The notes under the pieces were generated by a model. That model was not told the origin of the DNA, did not search any database, and saw only the letters and a program-made list of their open reading frames with translations. The translations under genes were made by a program, and so were the position numbers. Positions 49,119 to 59,416 of a DNA stretch of 64,000 bases are shown here, piece after piece; position 1 is the stretch's first letter, and each line of letters starts with the position of its first letter. The DNA comes from Gottfriedia acidiceleris (lineage in GTDB: Bacteria; Bacillota; Bacilli; Bacillales; Bacillaceae_G), in the NCBI RefSeq assembly GCF_023115465.1, contig NZ_CP096034.1, positions 1,116,001 to 1,180,000 on the forward strand, written 5' to 3'.

Positions 49119-49148
49119 TTGACAATAAAAAAATTGCATTTGTATAAT
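49119..49148 (+). promoter_or_regulatory. Strong sigma-A promoter of secDF
   Basis: Consensus TTGACA (49119) and consensus TATAAT (49143), 18 bases apart. Confidence 0.9.
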
Positions 49149-49213
49149 ATAAGAATGAAAACATACCAATTTCGTACTAGAACTTGAACTAGTTAGAGGA
49201 GGAAAACCACAAC

Positions 49214-51451
49214 ATGGTGAAGCGTAATAGAATTGTTGCCTTCTTCTTAATTATTGCTGTATTAGCAGCAGTAATCGGCACAACTGTATTTGGTACCGCG
49301 AAAAATATTAAGCTTGGTCTGGATTTACAGGGCGGGTTTGAGGTGCTTTACAAAGTTAAGCCGATTAAGAAGGGCGACAAAATTAACAAAAATGTTTTAG
49401 TAAGTACAGCAAAAGCTCTTGAAAAACGTGTAAACGTTTTAGGAGTAAGTGAACCAAACATTCAGATCGAAGGGAAAGATCGTATTCGTGTACAATTAGC
49501 TGGTGTAAAAGATCAAGCTAAAGCACGTGATATTCTTTCTACTGAAGCGAACTTAACCATTCGTGACGTAAATGATAAGGTTCTAATGACTGGAGCGGAT
49601 TTAAAAGAAGGCGCTTCAAAGCAAACATTTGACCAAATGGGTAAACCTAGTGTATCAATCACATTTAAGGATGCTAATAAGGTTAAAGATGTTACAAGTA
49701 AAGTATTAAAAATGGGTGCTCCAAATAATATGATGGTTATTTGGTTAGATTTCAAAGAAGGAGAAGACTCTTTCAAAAAGGAATCTGCAAAAGCAAAGCC
49801 TAAATTCTTATCTGCAGCTAGTGTAAATCAAGTATTTACCGACGATTCACTTTCTATTGTTGGTTCTACATTTACAGTTGAAAGTGCAAAAGAACTTTCA
49901 GATTTATTAAATGCAGGGGCTCTTCCAGTACACCTTGAAGAAATGTATTCAACATCAATCGGTGCAAAATTTGGTACAGATGCTCTGCATGAAACAATCT
50001 TCGCTGGAATTATTGGTGTATCAGTTATTTTCTTATTTATGCTTTATTTCTACCGCTTACCAGGTTTAATCGCAAGCATCATGTTAATGGCTTATACTTA
50101 CGTAACGTTACTTGTATTTGACGGCATGAATGCGGTATTAACACTTCCAGGTATTGCGGCATTAATACTTGGTGTTGGTATTGCGGTTGATAACAACATT
50201 ATTACTTTTGAGAGATTGAAGGACGAGCTTAAACTAGGAAAATCAGTTGCATCTGCATATCGTGCAGGTAATCAGCGTTCATTTGGAACGATTTTTGATG
50301 CTAATATTACAACTTTACTTGCTGCAGTGGTATTGTTCTCATTCGGTACAAGCTCAGTAAAAGGATTTGCAACAAGTTTAATTGTTAGTATTTTAGTAAG
50401 CTTTTTAACTGCAGTATTCGGTACTCGTTTATTACTTTCTTTATTAGTTCAAAGTCGTTATTTAAATAATAAGAAAACATGGTTTGGTGTTAAACAAAGT
50501 GAAATTCTTGGTTTAAATCATAACTTAGCACATCCTCCTACAAAATATGATAAAGTCGATTTTGTAAGCGTTGGTCGAAAATTTGTTTATTTTTCAATCG
50601 CTACAGTAGTTGTCGGGGTAATTATACTTTCTATTTTCCGATTAAATTTAGGAATTGATTTTGCAAGTGGTACACGTGTAACATTTGAATCAAAATCAGC
50701 AGTTACCAAACAAGTTGTTAATGATGAAATTTCAAAAATGAACTTGAAGCCGGAAAGTATTACTATTTCTACAAATGATGCAAAAACAGGTTCAATCGTA
50801 TTTAAAGGTGTATTAACAAAAGATCAGATTAATGATTTGAAAAAGGATTTTACAACTAAATTTGGGGTAGAACCAAATGTAAGTACTGTTGATCCAGTTG
50901 TTGGTAGAGAATTAGCAGCTAATGCTATTAAAGCATTAATTATCGCATCAGCTGGTATTATTCTATACGTATCATTACGTTTCCAATTCTCATATGCCAT
51001 TGCTTCAGTAATTGCACTACTACATGATGCATTCTTCATTGTTGTAGTATTTAGTATTTTTAGATTAGAAGTAGATATCACTTTCATCGCAGCGGTTCTA
51101 ACGATTGTTGGTTATTCGATAAATGACTCGATCGTTACATTTGACCGAGTTCGTGAAAATATGAAGCTTAAGAAGAAAATTCGTTCTAGAGAAGAATTGA
51201 AACAAGTTGTAAATGAATCAATTCGTCAAACTTTAGGACGATCTGTTAAAACAGTTCTTACTGTACTACTAGCAGTACTTGCATTGCTTTTATTCGGAAG
51301 TCATGCAATTCTTAACTTCTCACTTGCTTTATTAATAGGTTTAGTTGTTGGAACATATTCTTCAATCTTTATTGCTTCACAAATTTGGTTATTTATTAAA
51401 GGTCGCCAACTTGATAAAAACCAAGTAATTGATGTTGAAGAAGCTAAATAA
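49214..51451 (+). CDS. secDF: Fused protein-export membrane protein SecDF
   Basis: Proton-motive-force-driven RND-family helper of Sec export. The 745 residues are a natural SecD-SecF fusion, as in B. subtilis (737): a SecD half with GLDLQGGFEVLYKV, periplasmic-type P1 region and GVGIAVDNNIITFERLKDEL, then a SecF half (from about 450) with LGIDFASGTRVTFE and VGYSINDSIVTFDRVRENM. About 12 helices. AGAGGAGG precedes the start. It partners YajC (45337). Confidence 0.98.
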   Translation: MVKRNRIVAFFLIIAVLAAVIGTTVFGTAKNIKLGLDLQGGFEVLYKVKPIKKGDKINKNVLVSTAKALEKRVNVLGVSEPNIQIEGKDRIRVQLAGVKDQAKARDILSTEANLTIRDVNDKVLMTGADLKEGASKQTFDQMGKPSVSITFKDANKVKDVTSKVLKMGAPNNMMVIWLDFKEGEDSFKKESAKAKPKFLSAASVNQVFTDDSLSIVGSTFTVESAKELSDLLNAGALPVHLEEMYSTSIGAKFGTDALHETIFAGIIGVSVIFLFMLYFYRLPGLIASIMLMAYTYVTLLVFDGMNAVLTLPGIAALILGVGIAVDNNIITFERLKDELKLGKSVASAYRAGNQRSFGTIFDANITTLLAAVVLFSFGTSSVKGFATSLIVSILVSFLTAVFGTRLLLSLLVQSRYLNNKKTWFGVKQSEILGLNHNLAHPPTKYDKVDFVSVGRKFVYFSIATVVVGVIILSIFRLNLGIDFASGTRVTFESKSAVTKQVVNDEISKMNLKPESITISTNDAKTGSIVFKGVLTKDQINDLKKDFTTKFGVEPNVSTVDPVVGRELAANAIKALIIASAGIILYVSLRFQFSYAIASVIALLHDAFFIVVVFSIFRLEVDITFIAAVLTIVGYSINDSIVTFDRVRENMKLKKKIRSREELKQVVNESIRQTLGRSVKTVLTVLLAVLALLLFGSHAILNFSLALLIGLVVGTYSSIFIASQIWLFIKGRQLDKNQVIDVEEAK

Positions 51452-51454
51452 ATT

Positions 51455-51490
51455 AAAAAGAGTATAGGCTCATGCTTATACTCTTTTTTT
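51455..51490 (+). terminator. Intrinsic terminator after secDF
   Basis: Arms AAAAAGAGTATA / TATACTCTTTTT with a 10-base loop and a T run. Confidence 0.92.
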
Positions 51491-51498
51491 GTATTAAA

Positions 51499-51528
51499 TT
51501 CATTATGATTTGAAGATACTAATATAAT
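51499..51528 (+). promoter_or_regulatory. Candidate sigma-A promoter of the cation efflux gene
   Basis: A perfect TATAAT (51523-51528) with a poor -35 (TTCATT) 18 bases upstream. Confidence 0.4.
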
Positions 51529-51588
51529 GTGTTAATAATGATAAGTGTTTTTTTAGAGGAGTTAGAAAAAGGGAAGTAGGTAAAGTAT

Positions 51589-52500
51589 ATGGAACAAGAA
51601 GAGCGTTATAAGGAAGCCAAGAAAGGGGCTTATATCGGAATATATGGAAATTTACTTCTAGCAATTGTTAAGGCAATTATCGGATATATTGGAAATAGTA
51701 AAGCGTTAATGGCTGATGCAGTACATTCAGCGTCAGATGTGGTCGGTTCGATAGCGGTTTTATTTGGTTTAAGAGCTGCGAAAATGCCACCGGACGAGGA
51801 TCATCCTTATGGCCATGGTAAAGCTGAATCAATTGCTGCAATTATTGTTGCCGTACTTTTATTTATTGTTGGAATTGAAATAACGAAATCATCTATAACT
51901 GCGTTTTTTAAACCAGTTCATCCACCAGAGTTAATCGCTTTATTAGCAGCTTTTATATCTATATTTTTAAAAGAATGGATGTTTCGCTATAAATATGCTT
52001 TAGGGAAAAGGTTAAATAGTGACGCAATCATCGCTAATGCATATGAACATCGCTCTGATGTATACTCATCTGCTGCAGCTATGATTGGTATTGGTATTGC
52101 AATTTTAGGTACTAAATTTAATATGCCAGTACTTTTATACGCAGACCCAGCTGCTGGGCTTATCGTAGCAATTATGATTTTAAAAATGGCATGGGATATA
52201 GGAGCGGAATCAATACATACAACAATGGATCATGTCCTTCATGAAGAAGAGATTGAACCATATAAAGAAGTCGTTAGGAACGTAGAAGGAGTTAAAGAAA
52301 TAAATTCGCTCTATGCAAGGGAACACGGCTATTATGTCATAATTGATATAAAAGTCTCAGTAGATCCATATATAACGGTTGAAGAAGGACATAAGATCGG
52401 TAAAAATGTTAAAGCAAAGTTGATGGAACAAAAAGATGTGGAAAATGTTTTTGTCCATATTAATCCATATAATGATAAAAATAACTCTTTCATCCAATAA
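51589..52500 (+). CDS. Cation diffusion facilitator family transporter
   Basis: A 303-residue CDF exporter with six predicted helices and a C-terminal cytoplasmic ferredoxin-like domain (about 212-295). The helix 2 metal motif is HxxxD (H46, D50 in ADAVHSASD). The matching helix 5 motif reads YEHRSD, so the position normally H or D before D157 is E153. HPYGHGKAE follows helix 2. The metal (Mn, Zn or Fe) cannot be told from this. It lies between secDF and recJ, a spot held by other genes in B. subtilis. Confidence 0.9.
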   Translation: MEQEERYKEAKKGAYIGIYGNLLLAIVKAIIGYIGNSKALMADAVHSASDVVGSIAVLFGLRAAKMPPDEDHPYGHGKAESIAAIIVAVLLFIVGIEITKSSITAFFKPVHPPELIALLAAFISIFLKEWMFRYKYALGKRLNSDAIIANAYEHRSDVYSSAAAMIGIGIAILGTKFNMPVLLYADPAAGLIVAIMILKMAWDIGAESIHTTMDHVLHEEEIEPYKEVVRNVEGVKEINSLYAREHGYYVIIDIKVSVDPYITVEEGHKIGKNVKAKLMEQKDVENVFVHINPYNDKNNSFIQ

Positions 52501-52517
52501 GTTTACTTTAGTATAAT
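52489..52517 (+). promoter_or_regulatory. Candidate sigma-A promoter of recJ-apt
   Basis: A perfect TATAAT (52512-52517) with a weak TTCATC -35, 17 bases away. Confidence 0.45.
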
Positions 52518-52539
52518 AGTACAGTTAGGGGTGAGAGTA

Positions 52540-54891
52540 ATGTTAAAATCAAAAGCACGTTGGAAACCGAAACTATCAAATCACCAAGAAGAGCAATTAT
52601 TAAGTAAAGAATTACAGATTTCCCCTCTATTAGCTAAGCTACTTGTTACTCGTGGATTTAATACAGTAGATGCAGCAAGTAAGTTTTTATATGAAGATCA
52701 AATGAGCTTTCATGACCCGTTTTTATTAGAGGGTATGGATATTGCAATTGACAGAGTATTTCAAGCGATTGAAGAAAATGAAAAAATATTAATTTTTGGC
52801 GATTATGATGCAGATGGAGTTAGCAGTACTTCAGTATTGTATTTAACATTAATCGAACTAGAAGCAAAAGTAGATTATTATATACCAAATCGTTTTACTG
52901 AAGGGTATGGTCCAAATAAGAATGCATTTAAATGGGCGAACGAACAAGGTTATTCTTTAATCATTACTGTAGATACAGGTATTTCAGCAGCTGAGGAAGT
53001 TAATTTTGCAAATGAACTAGGCATGGATGTAATTATTACCGATCATCATGAACCACCAGAAGAACTACCAAACGCTATTGCAATTATTCATCCAAAGCTA
53101 AGTCCTAGCTATCCTTTTAAAGAATTAGCAGGTGTAGGAGTTGTGTTTAAATTCGCTTCCGCATTATTAGGTAGGGAGCCTGAGGAATATTTGGAACTAG
53201 TTTCGATTGGGACGGTTGCTGATCTAGTACCTTTAGTTGATGAAAATCGTTTAATTGTAAAAAAAGGTGTAAGGCAACTGAAGCAAACTCAGCGTGAAGG
53301 ACTAAGAGCTCTTTTAGAAATTAGTGGAACTACAACAGATTCAATTACGGAAGAAACAATTGGATTTGCAATTGGTCCTAGAATTAACGCAGTTGGTAGA
53401 CTGGGTGATGCTAAGCCTGCAGTAGACTTAGTTTTGGAAAATGATAGAGCACTTGCTAAAAAAAGAGCAGAGCAAATTGAAATCCTAAATAAGGAACGAC
53501 AAGAATTAGTTTCACGCATGACCGAAGAGGCAATTAAGCAAGTTAACGAACTTGATTCATCTTGTTCAAATAAAGTAATTATTGTCGCAAAAGAAGGCTG
53601 GAATGCAGGAGTAGTTGGAATCGTTGCTTCGAAATTAGTTGATCGCTTTTACAAACCAGTAATTGTTCTAAGTATTGATCATGAAAAGGGAATAGCAAAA
53701 GGTTCAGCAAGAAGCATTGAAGGTTTTTCTTTATTTGAAAACTTAACAAAATGTAAAGATATTTTACCTCATTTTGGAGGCCATACACTTGCTGCTGGTA
53801 TGACGTTGGCAATTGAAGATGTCGAGCTATTAAGACATCGTTTAAATGAATATGCAGATCAAATTATGACAGATGAAGATTTTATCCCATTAAAAGAAGT
53901 CGATTTAAAATGTCAGGCTAGTGAAGTTTCAATCTCATTCATTAATGAATTAAATATGCTGGCACCATTTGGTATGCATAATCCAAAACCTGTTTTAGAA
54001 ATAAACGAGGTTGATGCTCTAAATATTAAACAAATCGGTAATGAAGGTGCACATCTTAAAGTACAACTTAAAGATGACGTTACATTCCTTGATGCTGTAG
54101 GGTTTGGATTTGGACATGTTGCGAATGAAATTGCAACTGGATCAAAAATATCCTGCTTAGGGATGGCTTCCATTAACGAATGGAATGGGAAACGAAAGCC
54201 ACAGTTAATGATTCATGATATTAAAGTAAATCATTGGCAGTTATTTGATTTAAGAGGTCAAGAGCCACATCGATTAACTTTACCTCATACCGAAGAAAAA
54301 TTCATATTTTTACATCAATCATCAAATGAATATGAAAATTTAAAGACTAAATATCCTATTTCTACGTTTGTTGCATATGAAGATATCCTAAACTTAGATC
54401 TTAATATACAAAATAACTATGTGATCTTACTTGATTTACCTAGTTCTGAAAATGTTTTAAAAGAAGTTTTTCGAAAAGGATTATCAGAACGAATCTACTT
54501 AATTTTTAATCAAGAAGAATTACATTTCTTCTCACCAATCCCGAGTAGAGAAAGTTTTAAAAAATTTTATTCAATCTTAGCAAATACCAATCCATTTGAC
54601 ATGAACATGTATGAAGTGGCATTATGTCGTAAGATGGGATGGAAAAAAGAACAAGTCGATTTTATGACAAAGGTGTTTTTTGATTTAGAATTTGTTACAA
54701 TAGAGGATGGAAAAATTCGTTTGTTGCCACAAACTGAGAAGAAAGATCTCTCTTTATCTAATACGTATGCAAGAAAATTAGCTAGTATTGAACTAGAACG
54801 TTTGTTTCTGTACTCAAAATGTGATGAATTAACTACATTTTTTCAAAATATGAAAAGTCATTTTTCCGAAAATGGGGAGGCACTTATTTAA
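52540..54891 (+). CDS. recJ: Single-strand-specific exonuclease RecJ
   Basis: 5'-3' exonuclease for recombination and mismatch repair. In the 783 residues the DHH-family motifs are [12 protein letters not shown] (motif I), [19 protein letters not shown] (motif III) and the DHHA1 motif [10 protein letters not shown]. The C-terminal extension (about 570-783), typical of Firmicutes RecJ, is present. A GTG at 52531 lies in the AGGGGTGAG binding site, so ATG 52540 is preferred. Its stop overlaps the apt start by one base. Confidence 0.96.
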   Translation: MLKSKARWKPKLSNHQEEQLLSKELQISPLLAKLLVTRGFNTVDAASKFLYEDQMSFHDPFLLEGMDIAIDRVFQAIEENEKILIFGDYDADGVSSTSVLYLTLIELEAKVDYYIPNRFTEGYGPNKNAFKWANEQGYSLIITVDTGISAAEEVNFANELGMDVIITDHHEPPEELPNAIAIIHPKLSPSYPFKELAGVGVVFKFASALLGREPEEYLELVSIGTVADLVPLVDENRLIVKKGVRQLKQTQREGLRALLEISGTTTDSITEETIGFAIGPRINAVGRLGDAKPAVDLVLENDRALAKKRAEQIEILNKERQELVSRMTEEAIKQVNELDSSCSNKVIIVAKEGWNAGVVGIVASKLVDRFYKPVIVLSIDHEKGIAKGSARSIEGFSLFENLTKCKDILPHFGGHTLAAGMTLAIEDVELLRHRLNEYADQIMTDEDFIPLKEVDLKCQASEVSISFINELNMLAPFGMHNPKPVLEINEVDALNIKQIGNEGAHLKVQLKDDVTFLDAVGFGFGHVANEIATGSKISCLGMASINEWNGKRKPQLMIHDIKVNHWQLFDLRGQEPHRLTLPHTEEKFIFLHQSSNEYENLKTKYPISTFVAYEDILNLDLNIQNNYVILLDLPSSENVLKEVFRKGLSERIYLIFNQEELHFFSPIPSRESFKKFYSILANTNPFDMNMYEVALCRKMGWKKEQVDFMTKVFFDLEFVTIEDGKIRLLPQTEKKDLSLSNTYARKLASIELERLFLYSKCDELTTFFQNMKSHFSENGEALI

Positions 54892-55403
54892 TGAATTTAA
54901 AAGATTATATAACGATTGTACCGGACTGGCCAAAAGAAGGTGTTCAGTTTAAAGATATTTCATCACTAATGAATGATGGAAAAGCTTATAAAGAAGCAAC
55001 TGATCAAATCGTAGCTTATGCGAAACAAAAAGATGTTGATTTAGTAGTTGGACCAGAAGCTCGTGGATTCATCGTTGGTTGTCCAATTTCTTATGCTTTA
55101 GAAATAGGTTTTGCACCTGTTCGTAAGCCAGGTAAATTACCTCGTGAAGTTATTAGCTACAACTACGATTTAGAATATGGTACAAATACGTTAACAATGC
55201 ATAAAGATGCTATTAAACCAGGTCAACGTGTTCTGATCACTGATGATTTATTAGCTACTGGTGGTACGATTGAAGCTACAATTAAACTAGTTGAAGAATT
55301 AGGTGGAATTGTAGTAGGTATTGCTTTCTTAATTGAGCTATCTTACTTAGAAGGTCGTAAAAAATTAGAAGGCTATGATATATTTACACTAATGACTTAT
55401 TAA
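54891..55403 (+). CDS. apt: Adenine phosphoribosyltransferase
   Basis: Purine salvage enzyme making AMP from adenine and PRPP. The 170 residues, exactly typical, include the PRPP loop [13 protein letters not shown] and [14 protein letters not shown]. It is translationally coupled to recJ and ends with a terminator; rel follows, as in B. subtilis. Confidence 0.98.
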   Translation: MNLKDYITIVPDWPKEGVQFKDISSLMNDGKAYKEATDQIVAYAKQKDVDLVVGPEARGFIVGCPISYALEIGFAPVRKPGKLPREVISYNYDLEYGTNTLTMHKDAIKPGQRVLITDDLLATGGTIEATIKLVEELGGIVVGIAFLIELSYLEGRKKLEGYDIFTLMTY

Positions 55404-55430
55404 TTTTTAACATATGATAATGTTATCCAA

Positions 55431-55465
55431 ACAGGGTACTCTGATTAGTCAGAGTGCTCTTTTTC
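55431..55465 (+). terminator. Intrinsic terminator after apt
   Basis: Arms AGGGTACTCTGA / TCAGAGTGCTCT (wobble pairs) with loop TTAG and a T run. Confidence 0.88.
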
Positions 55466-55508
55466 TATCAAAGATCTGCAAAAAAAAATGAATTTTGACG
55501 ACTCCTGC

Positions 55509-55537
55509 TTTACAAAAAACGAAATTTTCATGATAAT
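55509..55537 (+). promoter_or_regulatory. Sigma-A promoter of rel
   Basis: TTTACA, a 17-base spacer and GATAAT, placed 28 bases before the start codon. Confidence 0.75.
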
Positions 55538-55565
55538 AGAAGAAATAATGATTTAAGGTGATTAG

Positions 55566-57761
55566 ATGGCTACTGAGCAAGTTTTGACAGCAGAACAGGT
55601 TTTAGAGCAAGCGACCCATTATTTAAAAGAAGATGATGTGGCGTTTATTAAACGTGCTTATGAATATGCTCGTGACGCACATAGTGAGCAATTTCGTAAG
55701 TCAGGTGAACCATATATTATACACCCGGTTCAAGTAGCAGGTATCCTTGTTGGTTTAGAGATGGATGCGACAACCATTAGTGCTGGGTTTCTTCATGATG
55801 TAGTAGAGGATACTGAAGTATCTAAAGAGGACTTAGAGAACCATTTTGGCAAAGAAGTATCTATGCTTGTAGATGGTGTAACAAAGTTAGGTAAAATCAA
55901 GTTTAAATCGAAGGAAGAACAGCAAGCTGAAAATCATCGCAAAATGTTTGTAGCGATGGCACAGGACTTGAGAGTAATATTAATTAAATTAGCCGATCGC
56001 CTTCACAATATGAGAACGTTAAAACACTTACCTCAAGAAAAACGTATGCGAATTGCGAATGAAACGTTAGAAATATTTGCACCGCTAGCTCATCGACTAG
56101 GGATTAGTAAAGTAAAGTGGGAGCTTGAAGATACAGCATTGCGCTATTTAAATCCACAACAATACTATCGAATTGTTAACTTAATGAAGCGAAAAAGAGC
56201 AGAGCGTGAGCAATATTTAGAAGAGGTTATAAACGAAATCTCAACTCAGCTTGAAGATGTAGAAATTAAAACAGAAATTTCTGGACGTCCTAAGCATATT
56301 TATAGCATTTATCATAAAATGGCTAAGCAGAATAAACAATTTAACGAGATCTACGACTTATTAGCCGTACGTGTCATTGTTAATAGTATTAAAGATTGCT
56401 ACGCTGTTTTAGGCGTTATTCATACTTGCTGGAAACCAATGCCAGGTCGTTTTAAAGATTATATTGCTATGCCTAAGGCAAATCTGTATCAATCTCTTCA
56501 TACGACTGTTATCGGTCCAAAAGGTGAACCACTAGAAGTACAAATTCGTACACAAGAAATGCATCAAATTGCTGAATATGGTGTTGCAGCACACTGGGCA
56601 TATAAAGAAGATAATGCAAATCTTACTTCACAAAAAACATTAGAAAATAAATTAAGTTGGTTCCGTGAAATTATCGAATGGCAAGATAATTCTACAAATG
56701 CAGAAGAGTTTATGGAATCAGTAAAAATGGACTTATTCTCTGATATGGTTTTTGTATTTACTCCAAAAGGTGATGTTTTTGAATTACCACTAGGGTCTGT
56801 TCCAATCGATTTTGCTTACCGAATTCACTCTGAAATCGGAAATAAGACAATTGGTTCAAAAGTAAATGGAAAAATGGTACCACTAGATTATAAACTTAAA
56901 ACCGGTGATATCGTTGAGATTATGACATCTAAGCATTCGTATGGACCTAGCCAAGATTGGTTAAAGGTCGCTCAGTCTTCACATGCTAAAAATAAAATAC
57001 GTCAATATTTTAAAAAGCAAAGAAGAGAAGAGAATGTTGAAAAAGGCAAGGAATTAGTTGAAAAAGAAATTAAAGCGCTAGAATGTGATTTGAAAGAAGT
57101 ATTAACGTCTGAAAATTTAAAACGCGTCGCAGAGAAATTTAATTTTTCAAATGCAGAAGATATGTATGCAGCCGTCGGATACAATGGAATTACTGCAACA
57201 CAGATTGCTCACCGTTTAACAGATAAATTCCGTAAACGTACTGAAATTGAGCTAGAAGACCGATTAAAAGAACTTTCTTCGGATCTTAAAAAAGCTCCAT
57301 CACGTCGTAAAGATGCTGGTATTTCTGTAAAAGGTGTAGATAATTTATTAATCCGTTTATCTAAATGCTGTAATCCTGTACCTGGTGATGATATTGTTGG
57401 CTATATCACAAAAGGCAGAGGAATCTCAGTTCATAGAAGCGATTGTGTAAACATGTTAAATGATAGTGAAGAAGATCGCTTTATTGAAGTTGATTGGGAA
57501 GAAAGCCCTACGTTTGAACGTGATTATAACGTTGATATAGAAATTTTCGGTTACGATCGTCGCGGTCTTTTAAATGAAGTTCTTTCAGTAGTAAATGAAA
57601 CAAAAACGAATATCTCTTCAGTAACAGGAAAAAATGATCGAAATAAGATGGCAACTATTACAATGAGCTTGTCTATTCGTAATATAAACCACCTGCAAAA
57701 AGTAGTGGATAAAGTTAAACAAATTCCAGACATTTACTCTGTGAGACGTATTTTCCACTAA
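55566..57761 (+). CDS. relA: Bifunctional (p)ppGpp synthetase/hydrolase Rel
   Basis: Ribosome-associated stringent-response enzyme. Of 731 residues, the N-terminal HD hydrolase is intact (H53, H77-D78 in FLHDVVEDTEV), the synthetase has GRFKDYIAMPKANLYQSLHT, then TGS (about 390-450, VFTPKGDVFELPLGSVP), a zinc-finger region with CCNPVPGDDI and a C-terminal ACT/RRM domain (about 655-731). Both activities are thus predicted. It is followed by dtd after 15 bases. Confidence 0.98.
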   Translation: MATEQVLTAEQVLEQATHYLKEDDVAFIKRAYEYARDAHSEQFRKSGEPYIIHPVQVAGILVGLEMDATTISAGFLHDVVEDTEVSKEDLENHFGKEVSMLVDGVTKLGKIKFKSKEEQQAENHRKMFVAMAQDLRVILIKLADRLHNMRTLKHLPQEKRMRIANETLEIFAPLAHRLGISKVKWELEDTALRYLNPQQYYRIVNLMKRKRAEREQYLEEVINEISTQLEDVEIKTEISGRPKHIYSIYHKMAKQNKQFNEIYDLLAVRVIVNSIKDCYAVLGVIHTCWKPMPGRFKDYIAMPKANLYQSLHTTVIGPKGEPLEVQIRTQEMHQIAEYGVAAHWAYKEDNANLTSQKTLENKLSWFREIIEWQDNSTNAEEFMESVKMDLFSDMVFVFTPKGDVFELPLGSVPIDFAYRIHSEIGNKTIGSKVNGKMVPLDYKLKTGDIVEIMTSKHSYGPSQDWLKVAQSSHAKNKIRQYFKKQRREENVEKGKELVEKEIKALECDLKEVLTSENLKRVAEKFNFSNAEDMYAAVGYNGITATQIAHRLTDKFRKRTEIELEDRLKELSSDLKKAPSRRKDAGISVKGVDNLLIRLSKCCNPVPGDDIVGYITKGRGISVHRSDCVNMLNDSEEDRFIEVDWEESPTFERDYNVDIEIFGYDRRGLLNEVLSVVNETKTNISSVTGKNDRNKMATITMSLSIRNINHLQKVVDKVKQIPDIYSVRRIFH

Positions 57762-57776
57762 TAGGAGGTGCCACTT

Positions 57777-58217
57777 ATGAAAGTATTATTACAGCGCACA
57801 AAAGAAGCAAAAGTCGTAGTTGACGGACAAGTAGTAGGTCAAATACCTAAAGGGTTATTATTATTAGTCGGAATAACGCATGAAGATACTTTAGAGGATG
57901 TTAAATATTGTGCGGACAAAGCAGTTAACCTAAGAATTTTTGAAGATGAACTCGGAAAAATGAATTTATCATTAAATGATGTTGGAGGCCAGATTCTATC
58001 CGTTTCTCAATTCACTTTATATGGCGATACGAGAAAAGGTAGACGTCCAAGCTTCACAGATGCAGCTAGGCCAGAAATCGCAAATGAATTATACGAATAT
58101 TTTAATTCATATCTACGTGAACAAGGTTACGAAGTACAAACAGGCATTTTTGGTGCAGATATGGATGTAACCTTTACAAACTGGGGACCAATTACGATTA
58201 TGATTGAAAGTAAATAA
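57777..58217 (+). CDS. dtd: D-aminoacyl-tRNA deacylase
   Basis: Removes D-amino acids (and glycine from tRNA-Ala) from mischarged tRNA. The 146 residues carry the active-site motifs [11 protein letters not shown] and [13 protein letters not shown] (the cross-subunit Gly-cisPro pair). TAGGAGGTG precedes ATG 57777, so the upstream GTG is not used. It is co-transcribed with rel, as in B. subtilis. Confidence 0.97.
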   Translation: MKVLLQRTKEAKVVVDGQVVGQIPKGLLLLVGITHEDTLEDVKYCADKAVNLRIFEDELGKMNLSLNDVGGQILSVSQFTLYGDTRKGRRPSFTDAARPEIANELYEYFNSYLREQGYEVQTGIFGADMDVTFTNWGPITIMIESK

Positions 58218-58229
58218 GCTAATCTTTTA

Positions 58230-58260
58230 CCTCCTTTTCCATAAAGGAGGCATTTTTTTT
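58230..58260 (+). terminator. Intrinsic terminator after rel-dtd
   Basis: Arms CCTCCTTT / AAAGGAGG with loop TCCAT and eight T. Confidence 0.93.
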
Positions 58261-58349
58261 GATAGAATTAATTATTAAAATAATAACTTCATTTAGCGAA
58301 TATACTTAAGTACACGGGTTCTTACAAAGAATTTAGAGGAGGTCGCTAT

Positions 58350-58529
58350 ATGGACATAATTACAATTGTGTTAATCCTTATCGCTGGTGTAATTTTGTTT
58401 ACAATCCTCAAAAGTTTCTTTAAAGCACTTTTATTTGTTATTTTAATCATCCTAGTTTATTACGGATTAATGTATTTCATTGACGGATCAGTTGAAAGCA
58501 TTCAGTCTAGTTTAAGAATATTTCATTAG
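58350..58529 (+). CDS. Small two-helix membrane protein
   Basis: A 59-residue ORF starting MDIITIVLILIAGVILF, with a near-perfect AGAGGAGGT site eight bases before its ATG and its own terminator just after the stop. Residues 2-17 and about 27-44 are membrane helices separated by KSFFK; the tail is polar (DGSVESIQSSLR). I do not recognise the family. The combination of binding site and terminator makes it a credible gene, easily missed for its size. Confidence 0.8.
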   Translation: MDIITIVLILIAGVILFTILKSFFKALLFVILIILVYYGLMYFIDGSVESIQSSLRIFH

Positions 58530-58557
58530 ACCATGGTGTGTACCATGGTTTTTTTTG
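58530..58557 (+). terminator. Intrinsic terminator after the small membrane protein
   Basis: Arms ACCATGGT / ACCATGGT (self-complementary) with loop GTGT, then eight T. Confidence 0.92.
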
Positions 58558-58860
58558 AGGAAATGAGAATGTCAGGATGTAGTAAATAATAACTTGGGAA
58601 TGGCAAATTATAAAATGTGGAATCGCAATTAAAAATCAGAAATGGAAAATAAAAACTGATATTCACCATTAAACTACGAATTAAAATCTACTTTCAATAA
58701 AGATCACACAAAAACTACTTAAATTTAATCAATTTCCACCTTTTGACTGAATCCATAGAACTAGACTAAATGACTTAATTCCCCAAAAAACATTCCTAAG
58801 TTCACAACAGTATTTTGTTTAATCCATTAATTATTTGGACATCCTATATAACAACATACT
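58558..58860. other. Non-coding interval before a small gene
   Basis: About 300 bases, A-rich, with units such as GGGAATGGCAAATTA and GGAATCGCAATTAAAA similar to the stretch after obg. No gene is supported here. Confidence 0.5.
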
Positions 58861-58877
58861 TGGAAGGAGACTGCAGC

Positions 58878-59051
58878 ATGAGAATAAATAATCGTAATAG
58901 TCTAGGATCAGGTAGAAAAGGTGTCTTGAATATGGATTTTCATGAGTTTCAAAATAGGGGACAAGAATCCAATTCATTAGAGATGGCAAGTGAGTTTGGT
59001 TTAACTTTAAGAGAAGTGCGTGATTTAAAAAGACAGTTGGAGCGTTCGTAA
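58878..59051 (+). CDS. Small HTH-like protein of unknown function
   Basis: A 57-residue product starting MRINNRNSLGSGRKG. GGAAGGAG lies 8 bases before ATG 58878; the longer frame upstream has no site. The C-terminal half EMASEFGLTLREVRDLKRQLE looks like a helix-turn-helix or sigma-region-4-like pair of helices. Its position just before hisS is where Bacillus genomes often have a small hypothetical gene. The function is unknown. Confidence 0.75.
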   Translation: MRINNRNSLGSGRKGVLNMDFHEFQNRGQESNSLEMASEFGLTLREVRDLKRQLERS

Positions 59052-59068
59052 AAAATTTTTAACTGTTC

Positions 59069-59097
59069 TTGACATTTGTTGTATCCGAACGTAAGAT
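59069..59097 (+). promoter_or_regulatory. Sigma-A promoter of the hisS T-box leader
   Basis: Consensus TTGACA, 17 bases, TAAGAT. Confidence 0.75.
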
Positions 59098-59103
59098 ATT
59101 AAA

Positions 59104-59381
59104 TAACATATTGATACATAGTAACATTCCATAGACGGAGAAAAGTAAGATAGAATCTCTTGTAGAGAGAGGAAATGCCGTGGCTGAGAGCATTTCCACA
59201 AGTAGACTATTTGAAAGACACTCCTGAGGCTTTATCCTGAACGATTTCTAGTAAGGATAAACGTAATCGGCGTTAACGATGAAAGTGGGAGAACAGTTTA
59301 TTGTTCTTCAATTAGGGTGGCACCACGGGCTTATAACTCTCGTCCCTACTGTTTTTATTTCAGTAGGCACGAGGGTTTTTT
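59104..59381 (+). ncRNA. T-box leader (histidine specifier) upstream of hisS-aspS
   Basis: tRNA-sensing leader. The T-box AGGGTGGCACCACGG lies at 59315-59329. The likely specifier CAC (His) is in AAAGACACTCCTGAG (about 59218). The terminator has arms CTCGTCCCTACTG / CAGTAGGCACGAG followed by T6 (about 59338-59381). Uncharged tRNA-His should allow read-through into hisS and aspS. Confidence 0.93.
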
Positions 59382-59416
59382 GTATTTATAAAGGTTTATT
59401 ATTAGGAGGATTTACA

